A stretch of 56,334 nt of DNA from Gammaproteobacteria bacterium (GTDB lineage: Bacteria; Pseudomonadota; Gammaproteobacteria; GCA-2400775): NCBI GenBank assembly GCA_015492075.1, contig WGFU01000040.1, positions 1-56,334 on the forward strand, given 5' to 3'. The translations under genes were made by a program, and so were the position numbers. Below, piece by piece: positions 29,861 to 41,512 of the stretch. The notes under the pieces were generated by a model. The model made no database searches. It saw nothing but the letters and a program-made list of their open reading frames with translations, and had not been told where the DNA came from. The stretch's first letter is position 1; every line of letters starts with the position of its first letter.

Positions 29861-32800
29861 TCGTTTAGCTCCTCATGCAATGCTTGCAGGGCATAGACAT
29901 CATAATTATTTCCTTTGGCCATGGCCATACAGCTGGCACGCGCGCCGGCAATAGTCGTAGTGTAAGGTATCTTGTGCTGCAAAGCTTCACGTCGAATAGA
30001 GTAAGAGTCGGCGATGGCTTGCTTACCTTCCGTTGTATTGACAATAAACGAAATCTCTTCGTTCTTAATCATGTCGACAACGTGCGGGCGCCCTTCGGTG
30101 ACTTTTAATACCTTTTCCACCGCCAGTCCAGCTTGTTCAAGCGCGGCGGCGGTACCGCCGGTTGCGACAAGTTCAAAGCCTAAGCTGGCAAGGTCACGGC
30201 CAATCTCCACTGCGTGCTTTTTATCGGCATCCCTCACGCTGATAAATGCACGGCCACCACATTTTAAGAAATTGCCCGCAGCCATTTGAGCTTTGGCAAA
30301 CGCTTCGGCAAAACTGCGCCCCACCCCCATGACCTCACCGGTCGACTTCATCTCCGGGCCCAATAAAGGATCAACACCGAGAAATTTGGAAAACGGGAAC
30401 ACGGCCTCTTTCACCGCGTGATAAGGCACGTCGATATCTTCATCAGCATTCTGCTGCGCTAACGTCTTACCGACCATGCACAAGGCGCCTACCTTCGCCA
30501 GCGAATAACCAATCACTTTGGATACAAACGGTGTAGTACGAGACGCGCGTGGGTTAACTTCAATCAAATAGACCTTATCGCCTTTTACCGCAAACTGTGC
30601 ATTCATTAAACCGACAACTCCCAGTGCTGCAGCCAACGCTCGCATCTGGCGTTTGATCTCGGTCTGAATATAGTCATTGAGACTGTATGGTGGCAGTGAA
30701 CAGGCAGAATCGCCAGAATGAACGCCCGCTTGCTCAATATGCTGCATGATGCCACCGATGGTGACATGATTGCCATCACAAACGGCATCCACGTCAATTT
30801 CGATGGCATCATCAAGAAAACGATCCAGCAATACCGGTGCGTCATTGGATACCCTCACCGCTTCGCGCATATAGCGTTCAAGGTCGCTGATATCGTGAAC
30901 AATCTCCATCGCCCGTCCACCTAACACATAAGAGGGTCGCACCACTAAGGGAAAGCCAATACCTTCTGCTAACTCCAATGCCTGTTTTTCATTTGTTGCA
31001 GTAGCATTGGGTGGTTGTAACAAACCGAGTTCATTAATAATATGCTGAAAATGCTCACGGTCTTCAGCCTTGTCAATGGCGTCCGGCAGAGTACCGATAA
31101 TCGGCGCACCGGCATCGGCCAAAGCACGTGCCAGGTTCAAGGGTGTTTGACCGCCGTATTGAACAATCACACCCTTGGGTTTTTCAACGCGAATGACTTC
31201 AAGCACGTCTTCAAGGGTCAGTGGCTCGAAATACAATCTATCCGATGTGTCATAATCGGTTGAAACGGTTTCAGGGTTACAGTTAACCATAATGGTTTCA
31301 TAACCTTCTTCCCGCAAGGCCAGCGCGGCATGAACACAACAATAATCGAACTCAATACCTTGTCCAATACGATTGGGGCCGCCACCCAAGATCATAATCT
31401 TATCTTTAGCGCTCGGATTGGCCTCACACTCGTCCTCATAAGTCGAGTAAAGATACGCCGTCGTGGTCGCAAATTCGGCAGCGCAGGAATCCACCCGTTT
31501 AAATACAGGGTGAATATTCAATCGCTCGCGCAGCGCCCTAACTTCTGCATCGGTACAGCCAAGCAAGCTTGAAAGTCGCTCATCCGAGAACCCCTTACGC
31601 TTAAGCTGACGTAACAAATCCGCATCGATTGCTGACAAACTTTTACCTGATAAGGTTTTTTCGGTTACCACGAGGTCGGCAATTTGTGCCAAAAACCAGG
31701 TGTCTATACGCGTAATTTGATGCAGCTCTTGCAGAGAGAAACCTGCTCGCAATGCGTCAGCCACTGCCCACAAACGCATTGGCCTTGGCAAACGCAAATA
31801 ATTACGGATCTGGTCAGCAGTGTCGGCTTGCGAATGGTCGTACTGCTCATCAAGGCCCTGAACGCCAATCTCAAGACCGCGCATGGCCTTTTGCAAGGAC
31901 TCCTGGAAAGTGCGGCCCATCGCCATCACTTCGCCCACCGACTTCATCTGCGTACTAAGGGTGTCTTCAGCCTGAGGAAACTTCTCAAAGGTAAAGCGCG
32001 GTATCTTGGTCACGACGTAATCAATCGTTGGCTCAAACGATGCGGGGGTCAAGCCGCCAGTAATCTCGTTTTGCAACTCATCAAGGGTGTAACCCACCGC
32101 CAGTTTAGCCGCCACCTTGGCGATCGGAAAACCGGTGGCTTTCGATGCCAGCGCAGATGAACGCGACACTCGCGGATTCATTTCGATAACCACCAGGCGT
32201 CCATCTTGCGGGTTAACAGCAAATTGAACGTTAGACCCACCCGTATCAACACCAATTTCACGCAGCACTGCGATCGATGCGTTACGCATTATCTGGTATT
32301 CTTTATCCGTTAGTGTTTGCGCTGGCGCGACCGTGATAGAATCACCGGTATGAACCCCCATTGGGTCAAGATTTTCAATAGAGCAGATAATAATGCAATT
32401 ATCTTTGCTGTCACGCACCACTTCCATCTCAAACTCTTTCCAACCAATGATAGATTCTTCAATCAATAACTCATCAGTTGGTGACAATTCAAAACCACGC
32501 TCGCATATTTCCGTCAACTCTTCACGGTTGTAGGCAACACCGCCACCACTGCCACCAAGGGTAAATGACGGCCGGATAATTGTTGGAAAACCAATATCGG
32601 CATGACCGTGCAAGACCTCTTCCATTGAATGCGCAATATAAGAGCGTGGCACATTCAAACCGATCGCATCCATCGCCATGCGAAAGCGATCACGATCTTC
32701 TGCTTTATCAATCGCGTCCTGTTTAGCACCGATCAATTCGATACCAAACTGATCAAGCACGCCATTGCTGGCCAAATCCAATGCACAATTAAGCGCAGTT

Positions 32801-33078
32801 TGACCACCCATTGTGGGCAAAATGGCATCGGGACGTTCTTTTTCAATAATACGTTCTAAGACACACCATTCGACCGGTTCGATATAGGTCGCATCTGCCA
32901 TCGATGGATCAGTCATAATAGTAGCAGGGTTGGAATTGACGAGAATAACGCGGTAGCCTTCTTCCTTTAAAGCTTTGCATGCCTGCGCACCGGAATAATC
33001 AAATTCGCAAGCCTGGCCAATAACAATCGGCCCGGCGCCAATAATCAAAATGGTTTCAATATCACTTCGTTTTGGCAT
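29836..33078 (-). CDS. carB: Carbamoyl-phosphate synthase large subunit
   Basis: This 1080-residue protein makes carbamoyl phosphate from bicarbonate, ammonia and two ATP for pyrimidine and arginine synthesis. Two homologous ATP-grasp halves are visible: [21 protein letters not shown] at the start, and [24 protein letters not shown] near residue 560. A C-terminal MGS-like allosteric domain follows (about 940-1080, with [14 protein letters not shown]). Length matches E. coli CarB (1073). It starts two bases after the carA stop and overlaps greA by 25 bp at its end. Confidence 0.97.
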   Translation of the reverse strand: MPKRSDIETILIIGAGPIVIGQACEFDYSGAQACKALKEEGYRVILVNSNPATIMTDPSMADATYIEPVEWCVLERIIEKERPDAILPTMGGQTALNCALDLASNGVLDQFGIELIGAKQDAIDKAEDRDRFRMAMDAIGLNVPRSYIAHSMEEVLHGHADIGFPTIIRPSFTLGGSGGGVAYNREELTEICERGFELSPTDELLIEESIIGWKEFEMEVVRDSKDNCIIICSIENLDPMGVHTGDSITVAPAQTLTDKEYQIMRNASIAVLREIGVDTGGSNVQFAVNPQDGRLVVIEMNPRVSRSSALASKATGFPIAKVAAKLAVGYTLDELQNEITGGLTPASFEPTIDYVVTKIPRFTFEKFPQAEDTLSTQMKSVGEVMAMGRTFQESLQKAMRGLEIGVQGLDEQYDHSQADTADQIRNYLRLPRPMRLWAVADALRAGFSLQELHQITRIDTWFLAQIADLVVTEKTLSGKSLSAIDADLLRQLKRKGFSDERLSSLLGCTDAEVRALRERLNIHPVFKRVDSCAAEFATTTAYLYSTYEDECEANPSAKDKIMILGGGPNRIGQGIEFDYCCVHAALALREEGYETIMVNCNPETVSTDYDTSDRLYFEPLTLEDVLEVIRVEKPKGVIVQYGGQTPLNLARALADAGAPIIGTLPDAIDKAEDREHFQHIINELGLLQPPNATATNEKQALELAEGIGFPLVVRPSYVLGGRAMEIVHDISDLERYMREAVRVSNDAPVLLDRFLDDAIEIDVDAVCDGNHVTIGGIMQHIEQAGVHSGDSACSLPPYSLNDYIQTEIKRQMRALAAALGVVGLMNAQFAVKGDKVYLIEVNPRASRTTPFVSKVIGYSLAKVGALCMVGKTLAQQNADEDIDVPYHAVKEAVFPFSKFLGVDPLLGPEMKSTGEVMGVGRSFAEAFAKAQMAAGNFLKCGGRAFISVRDADKKHAVEIGRDLASLGFELVATGGTAAALEQAGLAVEKVLKVTEGRPHVVDMIKNEEISFIVNTTEGKQAIADSYSIRREALQHKIPYTTTIAGARASCMAMAKGNNYDVYALQALHEELNECKKNRLH

Positions 33079-33080
33079 AG

Positions 33081-34211
33081 TCAGACACTCGCCTCCATCA
33101 GCGCAACAAACTGATCAAACAACGGCTGCACGTCATGTGGGCCAGGGCTTGCCTCCGGATGCCCCTGAAAACTAAAAGCGGGCTTGTCGGTACGTTTAAT
33201 CCCTTGCACGCTGCCATCGAACAAGGAACGATGTGTCACCTCAATATTTGCCGGCATATCGGCTTCGGACACAGCGAAACCGTGATTTTGACTGGTGATC
33301 ATTACTTTATTGGTGGCCAGATCCCGCACTGGATGATTGGCGCCATGGTGACCAAATTTCATCTTCTCTGTTTTGGCACCACTGGCCAAAGCTAAAAGCT
33401 GATGGCCAAGACAAATACCAAAGACAGGAATTGCCGTCGCCACAATTTCTTTAATGGCATTAATAGCGTAGTCGCAGGGCTCGGGATCACCCGGACCATT
33501 CGAAAGAAACACGCCATCTGGTTTGCTCTCCAGCAAGGTTTGAGCTGGAGTTTTGGCCGGATACACCGTGACTTCGCAACCACGATCCACCAACAAACGT
33601 AAAATATTATGTTTGGCACCAAAGTCATAGGCAGCAACGCGAAAACACTTGCTCGGCTTGACCTTGATATGGGAACCGCTCAGGCTCCAAGTCGTGCTAT
33701 CCCAATGATAAGGTTCGCTAGTCGTTACCATTTGCGCCAAATCCATACCTTTTAAACCGGGAAAGCCGCGCGCTAACTCTAGAGCTTTGCCTGCATCGGC
33801 ATCAGGGCCAGCCATTAGACAGCCGCTTTGCGCGCCTTTTTCACGCAATACGCGTGTCAGCTTACGTGTATCAATATCGGCAATTGCAACAACACCAGCA
33901 TCACGTAAATAACCCCGTAAATCGCCTTCTTGCCGCCAACAGCTGTGGGTCATTGGCACATCGCGTACGATCAACGCCGCCGCATGAATCTGCTTAGACT
34001 CGGTGTCGTCATTGTTAACACCGGTATTTCCGATATGCGGATAGGTCAGGGTAACCAGTTGCTTAGAATAGGAAGGATCGGTAAGGATTTCCTGGTAACC
34101 GGTTATAGCGGTATTAAACACCACTTCACCGACGCTATAACCCTTCACACCGAGTGACTCGCCGACAAAGATGGAGCCGTCCTCGAGTGCGAGCAAGGCA
34201 GTATCAGACAT
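33081..34211 (-). CDS. carA: Carbamoyl-phosphate synthase small subunit
   Basis: This 376-residue glutaminase subunit supplies ammonia to CarB. The N-terminal domain begins [17 protein letters not shown] and contains [19 protein letters not shown] (about 29-47). The class I glutamine amidotransferase domain has [12 protein letters not shown], the nucleophile loop [15 protein letters not shown], and the histidine/glutamate motif [20 protein letters not shown] run lies just upstream of the ATG. An intrinsic-terminator-like hairpin ends about 28 bases before the start codon, so expression may be attenuated. Confidence 0.96.
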   Translation of the reverse strand: MSDTALLALEDGSIFVGESLGVKGYSVGEVVFNTAITGYQEILTDPSYSKQLVTLTYPHIGNTGVNNDDTESKQIHAAALIVRDVPMTHSCWRQEGDLRGYLRDAGVVAIADIDTRKLTRVLREKGAQSGCLMAGPDADAGKALELARGFPGLKGMDLAQMVTTSEPYHWDSTTWSLSGSHIKVKPSKCFRVAAYDFGAKHNILRLLVDRGCEVTVYPAKTPAQTLLESKPDGVFLSNGPGDPEPCDYAINAIKEIVATAIPVFGICLGHQLLALASGAKTEKMKFGHHGANHPVRDLATNKVMITSQNHGFAVSEADMPANIEVTHRSLFDGSVQGIKRTDKPAFSFQGHPEASPGPHDVQPLFDQFVALMEASV

Positions 34212-34239
34212 TCAACCCCCGAACAAAACTGCAAGACAT

Positions 34240-34272
34240 AAAAAACGGGAGGATGTGAACCATCGCCTCCCG
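34240..34272 (-). terminator. Intrinsic terminator/attenuator in the carA leader
   Basis: On the minus strand CGGGAGG-CGATG-GTTCA-CATC-CTCCCG (34246-34272) forms a GC-rich hairpin with a small bulge. Six T residues follow at once (34245-34240). It lies after rof and 28 bases before the carA ATG, too close to leave room for a carA promoter downstream. It either ends the dnaJ-dapB-rof transcript with some readthrough or acts as a carAB attenuator. Confidence 0.75.
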
Positions 34273-34394
34273 CCTGCTAGATACGCCAGCGCTTTACAGC
34301 GTGCGTGATTGAGGGGGAATTTTACGCTATCGCCACCCCGACTGTCTATGCAAACATTCAGGGTTTGTGGCTTGGATCAATCACTTCAACCAGA

Positions 34395-34661
34395 TCAAGC
34401 GCGTAACAGAATCCGGCCGAAATCAGCACCATCGTCCACAGGCGTCATGGCCACAATGTGATCAAGCCGAATGCAATGCTGTCGCTCACCATCACATAAA
34501 AGCAGCCACTCCGTCTTGTCGGCACGGGTCTGTGTCGACTCCGCTGTTGCCTCTATCTCGGCACCATCAATGAGCTCTAAGCTGAGGCGATAGCGTTTGA
34601 GACAGGCGATCTCGATATAGTCATGCAGACTACAATCAATCGGAATGTAGCCGTCGCCCAT
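34395..34661 (-). CDS. rof: Rho-binding antiterminator (Rof/YaeO family)
   Basis: This 88-residue protein aligns by eye to E. coli YaeO/Rof. The start YIPIDCSLHDYIEIACLKRY parallels YQPINCDDYDNLELACQHH, followed by the SLELIDG strand, the CDGE turn and the RLDHIVAM strand of the Sm-like fold. Rof binds Rho near its primary RNA site and reduces Rho-dependent termination. The ATG directly follows the dapB stop codon, so it is probably translated with dapB. It lies upstream of the terminator-like hairpin before carAB. The assignment rests on pattern memory, not a search. Confidence 0.8.
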   Translation of the reverse strand: MGDGYIPIDCSLHDYIEIACLKRYRLSLELIDGAEIEATAESTQTRADKTEWLLLCDGERQHCIRLDHIVAMTPVDDGADFGRILLRA

Positions 34662-35474
<813 letters not shown>

Positions 35475-35495
35475 CTATGCTTCTACCAACTCGCG

Positions 35496-36629
35496 TTAAG
35501 AGAATCGGATATCATCAAACACTTTCTTCACACTGTCCAGCCAGGATTTGGATTTCGGGCTGTGTTCCTGATTACTTTCAGTCATCGTTCGCCGCAATTG
35601 TTGTAATAATTCTTTTTGTTCGCTGTTAAGATTGACCGGTGTTTCCACAATAACATGACATAGAAGATCACCAGCATGATCGTTATGAACCGTGCGCGCA
35701 CCCTTACCGCGTAGGCGGAATACTTTGCCAGACTGTGTCTCAGCAGGCACTTTCAGTCTCACTCGACCTGTAAGCGTAGGAATCTCAAGTTCGCCACCTA
35801 ACGATGCTGTCACGACATCAATCGGTACTTCACAGACCAGATCAGCATTGTCACGCTGAAATAGGGGGTGCGGTTTGACACGTACTTGTACGTACAAATC
35901 ACCGCTTGGCCCGCCGTGTTCACCAGCCTCTCCCTCACCACTGAGGCGAATACGATCACCGCTATCGACACCCGGCGGGATTTTAACCGATAATGTTTTG
36001 CTTTCCTTGACGCGACCCTGGCCGTGACAGGTATGACAGGGATCGCTGATGACCGTGCCTTTGCCATGACACTTGGGGCAAGCCTGCTGAATAGAGAAAA
36101 AACCTTGTTGAACGCGTACTTGGCCATGACCGGCGCAAGTATCACAAGTTGCCGGCTTAGAACCCTTTTTGGCGCCCGAACCATCGCATGACTTGCAACG
36201 AACACGTGTCGGCACACGGATTTTAACTGTTGTGCCGGCCACAGCATCTTCAAGGCTCATCTCCAGATCGTAACGCAGATCAGCACCGCGGTTGACGCTG
36301 CGATGACCACGGCCACCGGCGCCACGACCACCACCAAAAATATCGCCAAAGACGTCTTCAAAAATATCGCTAAAACCACCAGCACCCGCAGAACCCGCAG
36401 TACCAGCCAAACCTTCATGGCCAAACTGATCATATGCGGCGCGCTTTTGGGCGTCATTGAGGACTTCATAGGCCTCTTTGACTTCTTTGAATTTATTTTC
36501 AGTTTCGCTATCACCCTGGTTACGATCAGGGTGGTACTTCATCGCCAAACGGCGATAGGCTTTTTTTAGTTCTGCCTCACTAGCATTGCGCTCGACGCCG
36601 AGCACGTCATAATAATCCCGCTTTGACAT
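35496..36629 (-). CDS. dnaJ: Molecular chaperone DnaJ (Hsp40)
   Basis: This 377-residue co-chaperone delivers clients to DnaK and stimulates its ATPase. It has a J domain with the HPD triad (MKYHPDRN, about residues 31-38), a Gly/Phe-rich segment (about 75-110), four zinc-binding CxxCxGxG repeats ([32 protein letters not shown], about 145-210) and the C-terminal substrate-binding domains. It is 50 bp downstream of dnaK in the same direction and probably shares its heat-shock promoters. Confidence 0.97.
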   Translation of the reverse strand: MSKRDYYDVLGVERNASEAELKKAYRRLAMKYHPDRNQGDSETENKFKEVKEAYEVLNDAQKRAAYDQFGHEGLAGTAGSAGAGGFSDIFEDVFGDIFGGGRGAGGRGHRSVNRGADLRYDLEMSLEDAVAGTTVKIRVPTRVRCKSCDGSGAKKGSKPATCDTCAGHGQVRVQQGFFSIQQACPKCHGKGTVISDPCHTCHGQGRVKESKTLSVKIPPGVDSGDRIRLSGEGEAGEHGGPSGDLYVQVRVKPHPLFQRDNADLVCEVPIDVVTASLGGELEIPTLTGRVRLKVPAETQSGKVFRLRGKGARTVHNDHAGDLLCHVIVETPVNLNSEQKELLQQLRRTMTESNQEHSPKSKSWLDSVKKVFDDIRFS

Positions 36630-36679
36630 TTGCCCAGCGCCTCACCTTCATTGTTATAGTGTTTACTAGATATAACTCT

Positions 36680-38611
36680 TTATTTATTTTTGTCGTCAAC
36701 TTCTTCGAAGTCTGCATCGACAACATTGTCATCGCCCGAACCCGAATCACTTGCACCAGTATCGCTTGCGCTCTCATCACCGCCACTAGCCTGCTGCTCA
36801 GCATAGGCGCGTTCCGCCATTTTACTTGAGACCTCACCCAGTTCTGAGGTTTTCGTTTCAATTGCTACCACATCATCACCCTTCATGGCTTCTTTCAAAG
36901 ATTCAATGGCTGCTTCGATTTTAGTCTTTTCATCGGCTTCAAGCTTGTCACCGAGATCAGACATCGCCTTAGCCGTCGCGTGAATCAGTGCGTCAGCGCT
37001 GTTGCGCGCGCCGACCAATACATGGAATTTCTTGTCGTCCTCGGCATGCGCTTCAGCATCCTTTACCATATTTTCAATCTCCTCCTCAGACAAGCCGCTG
37101 GATGCCTTGATAACAATAGACTGCTCTTTACCTGTTGCCTTGTCTTTAGCGGAAACATTAAGAATCCCGTTGGCATCAATATCAAAAGAAACCTCAATTT
37201 GAGGAGTGCCACGCGGTGAGGGTGGAATATCAGCCAGATCAAAACGACCTAAGGACTTGTTGGCTGATGCGATCTCGCGCTCACCTTGCAATACATGCAC
37301 GGTGACAGCGGTTTGATTATCTTCGGCAGTTGAAAACACCTGCGATGCATTGGTTGGAATAGTCGTGTTCTTGTCAATCAACTTGGTCATAACACCACCC
37401 ATGGTCTCAATACCCAATGACAAAGGCGTTACATCAAGTAGTAAAACATCTTTTACATCTCCGGCCAGAACACCGCCTTGAATGGCAGCGCCAATAGCTA
37501 CCGCCTCATCAGGGTTGACGTCGCGACGTGGCTCTTTACCAAAGAAGTTTTGTACTGCCTCTTGCACCTTGGGCATACGGGTCTGACCACCTACCAGGAT
37601 GACATCGTCAATGTCAGAAGTGCTGAGTCCCGCGTCTTTTAATGCAATGCGACACGGTTCAATAGTACGTTCTATGAGTTCTTCAACCAGAGATTCCAGT
37701 TTGGCTCGTGTCACCTTGACATTAAGGTGTTTCGGACCAGTAGCATCGGCAGTAATATAGGGCAGGTTAACATCGGTCTGTTGGCTTGATGACAACTCAA
37801 TTTTGGTTTTTTCCGCTGCTTCTTTAAGACGCTGCAATGCCAACGGATCGTTGTGAACATCAATACCGCTATCTTTTTTGAATTCTTCGGCGAGATACTC
37901 GATTAAACGCAAATCAAAATCTTCGCCACCGAGAAAGGTGTCGCCATTGGTCGATAACACTTCAAACTGGTGCTCGCCATCCACTTCAGCGATTTCAATA
38001 ATCGAGACGTCAAAGGTGCCGCCGCCAAGGTCAAATACGGCCAGCTTGCTGTCACCGCGTTTTTTGTCCATTCCATAAGCCAAGGCTGCGGCTGTTGGCT
38101 CGTTAATAATACGCTTGACTTCCAGCCCTGCAATCTTGCCAGCATCTTTAGTCGCCTGGCGCTGTGAGTCATTGAAATAAGCGGGAACCGTAATCACCGC
38201 TTCAGTGACCTCTTCACCCAAATATTCTTCAGCGGTCTTTTTCATCTTCATCAAAATACGGGCAGCAACTTCTGGTGGCGCCATTTTCTTCCCACTCACC
38301 TCAACCCAAGCATCACCGTTGTCAGCAGCCACGATGGTGTAAGGCACCATTTTGATATCACGCTGAACAATATCATCGCTGAACTTACGGCCAATCAAGC
38401 GCTTGATCGCAAACAGGGTGTTTTTCGGATTGGTCACCGCCTGGCGTTTTGCCGACTGTCCCACCAACACTTCACCATCGTCGGTAAACGCTACAATAGA
38501 AGGCGTTGTCCGATCGCCTTCGGCATTTTCGATCACTTTTTTCGAACCGCCTTCCACTACCGCCACACATGAGTTGGTGGTACCCAAGTCAATACCAATA
38601 ATTTTGCCCAT
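36680..38611 (-). CDS. dnaK: Molecular chaperone DnaK (Hsp70)
   Basis: This 643-residue ATP-dependent chaperone starts with [17 protein letters not shown]. It contains [21 protein letters not shown], the phosphate loop [24 protein letters not shown], the substrate-binding domain with [17 protein letters not shown], and a C-terminal lid ending in [12 protein letters not shown] (the EEVD-like tail). Length is close to E. coli DnaK (638). The order grpE-dnaK-dnaJ is conserved. A sigma-32-like promoter lies in the 94-bp gap after grpE. Confidence 0.97.
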   Translation of the reverse strand: MGKIIGIDLGTTNSCVAVVEGGSKKVIENAEGDRTTPSIVAFTDDGEVLVGQSAKRQAVTNPKNTLFAIKRLIGRKFSDDIVQRDIKMVPYTIVAADNGDAWVEVSGKKMAPPEVAARILMKMKKTAEEYLGEEVTEAVITVPAYFNDSQRQATKDAGKIAGLEVKRIINEPTAAALAYGMDKKRGDSKLAVFDLGGGTFDVSIIEIAEVDGEHQFEVLSTNGDTFLGGEDFDLRLIEYLAEEFKKDSGIDVHNDPLALQRLKEAAEKTKIELSSSQQTDVNLPYITADATGPKHLNVKVTRAKLESLVEELIERTIEPCRIALKDAGLSTSDIDDVILVGGQTRMPKVQEAVQNFFGKEPRRDVNPDEAVAIGAAIQGGVLAGDVKDVLLLDVTPLSLGIETMGGVMTKLIDKNTTIPTNASQVFSTAEDNQTAVTVHVLQGEREIASANKSLGRFDLADIPPSPRGTPQIEVSFDIDANGILNVSAKDKATGKEQSIVIKASSGLSEEEIENMVKDAEAHAEDDKKFHVLVGARNSADALIHATAKAMSDLGDKLEADEKTKIEAAIESLKEAMKGDDVVAIETKTSELGEVSSKMAERAYAEQQASGGDESASDTGASDSGSGDDNVVDADFEEVDDKNK

Positions 38612-38663
38612 TGTTGTTCTCCGTATAAACCCGCGCTCAGCCTAGAGCATCTGATGTCTAGCT

Positions 38664-38691
38664 ATATAAGGTTAACTCTGATTAATTCAAG
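38664..38691 (-). promoter_or_regulatory. Sigma-32-like promoter upstream of dnaK
   Basis: On the minus strand CTTGAA (38686-38691) is followed by 14 bp and CCTTATAT (38664-38671), close to the heat-shock consensus CTTGAA-N13-15-CCCCAT-T. The same -35, spacing and -10 core occur upstream of grpE, which strengthens both calls. The predicted start is about 45 bases before the dnaK ATG. Confidence 0.55.
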
Positions 38692-38705
38692 AAAATCCTG
38701 CGAAA

Positions 38706-39311
38706 TTATTCCTCAGCAGCCGTTTTCTCTTCCTGCGAAGAGCTTGCCTTGGCTACGACAACCATAGCAGGTCTCATCAGTCGATCGTTCAGCATATACC
38801 CCTTTTGATGCACCGCGATCACTGTGTTGGGTTCTGCCTCGTCAGTTTCCTGCGTCTGCATGGCCTGATGACGCTCCGGGTCAAACTTTTCCCCTAGCGG
38901 GTTAAGCTCGACAATCGCCGCCTTGGCCATTACATCGACAAGCATTTTCAGCGTCAGATCCATGCCCTCCTTAACGTGATCAATGGTGGCGCTTTCCTGA
39001 GCAGCCGCAGCCAAGCCCAGTTCAAGGCTATCCACCACAGGCAAAAGCTGACTGGCAAAGCGCTCTAGTGCATATTTGTGCGCATTAGCGATATCACGTT
39101 CACCGCGGCGACGCACATTCTCGGTCTCGGCGCGCGCTCTAAGCAAACTGTCTGTCAGCTCATTGATACGCTGTTCAGCTGCACTAAACACATCCTCTTC
39201 CGAACTCGCATCCTCACCAGATTCCACCTCTGCTCGTTCAGCAGAATCCATCGTCGTGCCTTCTCGCTCGTCTTTCTCACTAGAACCATGCTCTTGCCGT
39301 GTAGCTGTCAT
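38706..39311 (-). CDS. grpE: Nucleotide exchange factor GrpE
   Basis: This 201-residue DnaK nucleotide-exchange factor has an acidic, disordered N-terminus (Glu/Ser-rich, residues about 5-50), a long coiled coil (INELTDSLLRARAETENVRRRGERDIANAHKYALERFASQL region) and a beta domain with the C-terminal GYMLNDRLMRPAMVVVAK signature. A TTG frame starts 18 bases earlier, but the ATG at 39311 has a GGGAGC box six bases upstream and is preferred. It is transcribed with or just before dnaK. Confidence 0.94.
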   Translation of the reverse strand: MTATRQEHGSSEKDEREGTTMDSAERAEVESGEDASSEEDVFSAAEQRINELTDSLLRARAETENVRRRGERDIANAHKYALERFASQLLPVVDSLELGLAAAAQESATIDHVKEGMDLTLKMLVDVMAKAAIVELNPLGEKFDPERHQAMQTQETDEAEPNTVIAVHQKGYMLNDRLMRPAMVVVAKASSSQEEKTAAEE

Positions 39312-39388
39312 GATAAAGCTCCCGTTCAATCAAAGAAAATAAATACATTCAAGCCGGGGACTGGCTTGCCAATCAATTTTTGTGGTCA

Positions 39389-39416
39389 ATATAAGGGTAT
39401 TCAGCGTTGATTCAAG
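39389..39416 (-). promoter_or_regulatory. Sigma-32-like promoter upstream of grpE
   Basis: CTTGAA (39411-39416) and CCCTTATAT (39389-39397) on the minus strand match the heat-shock promoter layout and share spacing with the site before dnaK. The -35 lies within the last codons of hrcA. The predicted start is about 70 bases before the grpE ATG. Confidence 0.5.
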
Positions 39417-40447
39417 GCCGAACTTAGTAGTTTAGCTGTAATATCAACGACAGGGATGACCTGGTCGTATTCCATGCGGGTTGGCCCAATCACACCCAAC
39501 ACACCCAGAATTTTTCCATCACGTTCATAAGTTGAGGTGACGACGCTCATATCATCTAAAGGGTGATAACCAGATTCCTCGCCAATAAAGATTTGTATGC
39601 CAGGACTATGCAGACACTGATCCAGCACATGCAGAATATCGCGTTTCTGGTTAAAGGCCTCAAACAGCTGTCGCAGCTTATCGATATCCGATAACTCGGC
39701 ATAGCCCATGAGATTGGTCTGACCCGAGATCACGCAATCTTCACCACCTTCTTGCTCAGTCGCGTTGAGTACTTGGTCGGCCATTTTGACCGCCTCACAC
39801 ATGAGCCGATCCATATCATCGCGCGCTTCACGCATGTCAGACATGATCAGCTCGCGCATATGTGGCAACTCTTGACCAACAAATGTCTGATTTAAATAAT
39901 TACTAATAAATTGCAGCTCAGCTGCGCTGAATTTGCGTGGGGTGCGAATAATATGGTTGCGTACTTCTTCATCGCTGGTGACCAAAATCACAAGCACGCG
40001 ATCATCGCCCAATACAACAAATTCGACGTGTTTAAGACTTTTGTTGGTTTGTCGTGGAATCATCACCACGCTCGCCATACTGGTTACACCGGACAAGATA
40101 GACGATGCAGCCGACATCAAGTGGTTAACCGACTGACCACTGTCGAGTTGGCGCTTCAAGGTTTCGACAGCAGCATTTTCAATAGACATGGGTTCCGCCG
40201 ACACAATGGAGTCGACAAAAAAACGATAGCCTTTAGCGGTAGGAATACGACCAGCAGAAGTATGTGGTGAGACAATCAATCCTGCTTCTTCTAAATCCAC
40301 CATGACATTGCGAACGGTCGCTGGACTCAGCTTTAGGCCTGAGTCCAGCGCTAATGCACGTGACCCAACCGGCTGGCCATCTTTAATATATGATTCAACC
40401 AGAGTCCTCAACAAGGCGTTGGCTCTGTCGCTAAGTTCTGCTGCCAT
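39401..40447 (-). CDS. hrcA: Heat-inducible transcription repressor HrcA
   Basis: This 348-residue repressor binds CIRCE operators (TTAGCACTC-N9-GAGTGCTAA) and depends on GroEL for folding. It has an N-terminal winged-helix (SDRANALLRTLVESYIKDGQPVGSRALA, residues about 5-32, then LSPATVRNVMVDLEEAGLI and PHTSAGRIPTAKGYRFFVD) and the C-terminal GAF-like inhibitory domain with IFIGEES. The open frame begins 114 bases upstream, but MAAELSDRANALLR at 40447 is the family start. No CIRCE site was seen before hrcA, grpE or dnaK, so its target may be groESL elsewhere. Confidence 0.94.
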   Translation of the reverse strand: MAAELSDRANALLRTLVESYIKDGQPVGSRALALDSGLKLSPATVRNVMVDLEEAGLIVSPHTSAGRIPTAKGYRFFVDSIVSAEPMSIENAAVETLKRQLDSGQSVNHLMSAASSILSGVTSMASVVMIPRQTNKSLKHVEFVVLGDDRVLVILVTSDEEVRNHIIRTPRKFSAAELQFISNYLNQTFVGQELPHMRELIMSDMREARDDMDRLMCEAVKMADQVLNATEQEGGEDCVISGQTNLMGYAELSDIDKLRQLFEAFNQKRDILHVLDQCLHSPGIQIFIGEESGYHPLDDMSVVTSTYERDGKILGVLGVIGPTRMEYDQVIPVVDITAKLLSSALNQR

Positions 40448-40478
40448 AATAGATGAAAAATAAGGTCTAGATCGCCGT

Positions 40479-40508
40479 ATAATACGCAGACTAAAGCTCG
40501 ATAACCAA
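40479..40508 (-). promoter_or_regulatory. Candidate sigma-70 promoter for hrcA
   Basis: In the 179-bp divergent gap between hrcA and nadK the minus strand shows TTGGTT (40503-40508), 18 bp, and TATTAT (40479-40484). It would give a short leader of roughly 25 bases with no evident ribosome-binding site. The plus-strand TATAAT at the same palindromic place lacks a -35 for nadK. Confidence 0.35.
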
Positions 40509-40626
40509 GAGCGTCCATTGACAGTAGCAACCGCGATCAGGCCCGTCAAGCAAGAATCCACCGCTTATAGGGCAAAAAGTTGGCGCTATAAGGCTGCCGT
40601 GCTAGTTTTAATAAAAAGGAACAATA

Positions 40627-41508
40627 ATGACTTCACCATTCCAGACTATCGGCCTTATCGCAAAAAAATCAGTCCCCGAAGTCGTCGCCGTACTCCGTAC
40701 GCTGCACCGCTATTTTGCCCAGCGTAACATGGCTGTTTTTGCTGAACAAGAAACCGCTGAACTGCTAGACATTAAAGCTGAAGCGATCAATTGGTCGGGG
40801 TTTTCTCAGCATTGTGATCTTGCCGTTGTCATTGGCGGTGATGGCACCCTACTCGCTGCTGCACGCGCATTGGGCAACACCAAAACGCCATTACTTGGCG
40901 TTCACATGGGGCGACTTGGCTTTCTTGCAGATATCACACCAGACGTCATGATCAAACAGCTTAATGAGGTAATGGAAGGTCGCTATTTATCAGAAGAACG
41001 CACCCTGTTAAAAAGTACTGTCGTTCGTCACGGTGAAAGCATTCAAGAGAGCCACGCACTCAACGACATCGTCATCCACAAATGGGCATCGTCACGGATG
41101 GTTGAGCTCGAAACCTTTATCGATGGCGCTTTTGTTAGCACCGAGCGTTCTGATGGTTTAATTGTCGCAACGCCCACTGGCTCAACCGCTTATGCTCTCT
41201 CCGGCGGTGGGCCGATCGTTCATCCGTCGCTCAATGCTATAGTCTTGGTGCCGATCTGCCCCCATACACTGAGCCACCGGCCTATAGTCGTCAGCGGTGA
41301 CAGTAAAATCGAACTCGTTATTACCGATACCAACCTTACTTCTGTCAAACTCAGTTGTGATGGCCAAAGCACACTCGAAGTCATGAATGGTGACAAGATA
41401 TTGTTGGAGAAAAGCGAGCAACGCATACATCTAATACACCCTGAGCAACATAACCACTTTCATACCCTGCGCACCAAATTGGGCTGGGGAACGACGCCAC
41501 ACCGCTAA
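40627..41508 (+). CDS. nadK: NAD kinase
   Basis: This 293-residue enzyme makes NADP from NAD and ATP. The ATP/metal site GGDGTLLAAAR lies at residues 70-80. The NAD-binding segments HALNDIVIHKW (about 142-152) and TPTGSTAYALSGGGPIVHPSLNAI (about 180-203) match the family, as does the CPHTLSHRPIVV loop. Length equals E. coli NadK (292). An AAGGA box precedes the ATG. It is divergent from hrcA and 4 bp ahead of recN. Confidence 0.96.
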   Translation: MTSPFQTIGLIAKKSVPEVVAVLRTLHRYFAQRNMAVFAEQETAELLDIKAEAINWSGFSQHCDLAVVIGGDGTLLAAARALGNTKTPLLGVHMGRLGFLADITPDVMIKQLNEVMEGRYLSEERTLLKSTVVRHGESIQESHALNDIVIHKWASSRMVELETFIDGAFVSTERSDGLIVATPTGSTAYALSGGGPIVHPSLNAIVLVPICPHTLSHRPIVVSGDSKIELVITDTNLTSVKLSCDGQSTLEVMNGDKILLEKSEQRIHLIHPEQHNHFHTLRTKLGWGTTPHR

Positions 41509-41512
41509 CCCT

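Noticed and set aside
34325-34355. TTGCAT/TAAAAT as a carA promoter
   Set aside because: The boxes are 23 bp apart, too far for sigma-70, although the TAAAAT itself is attractive.
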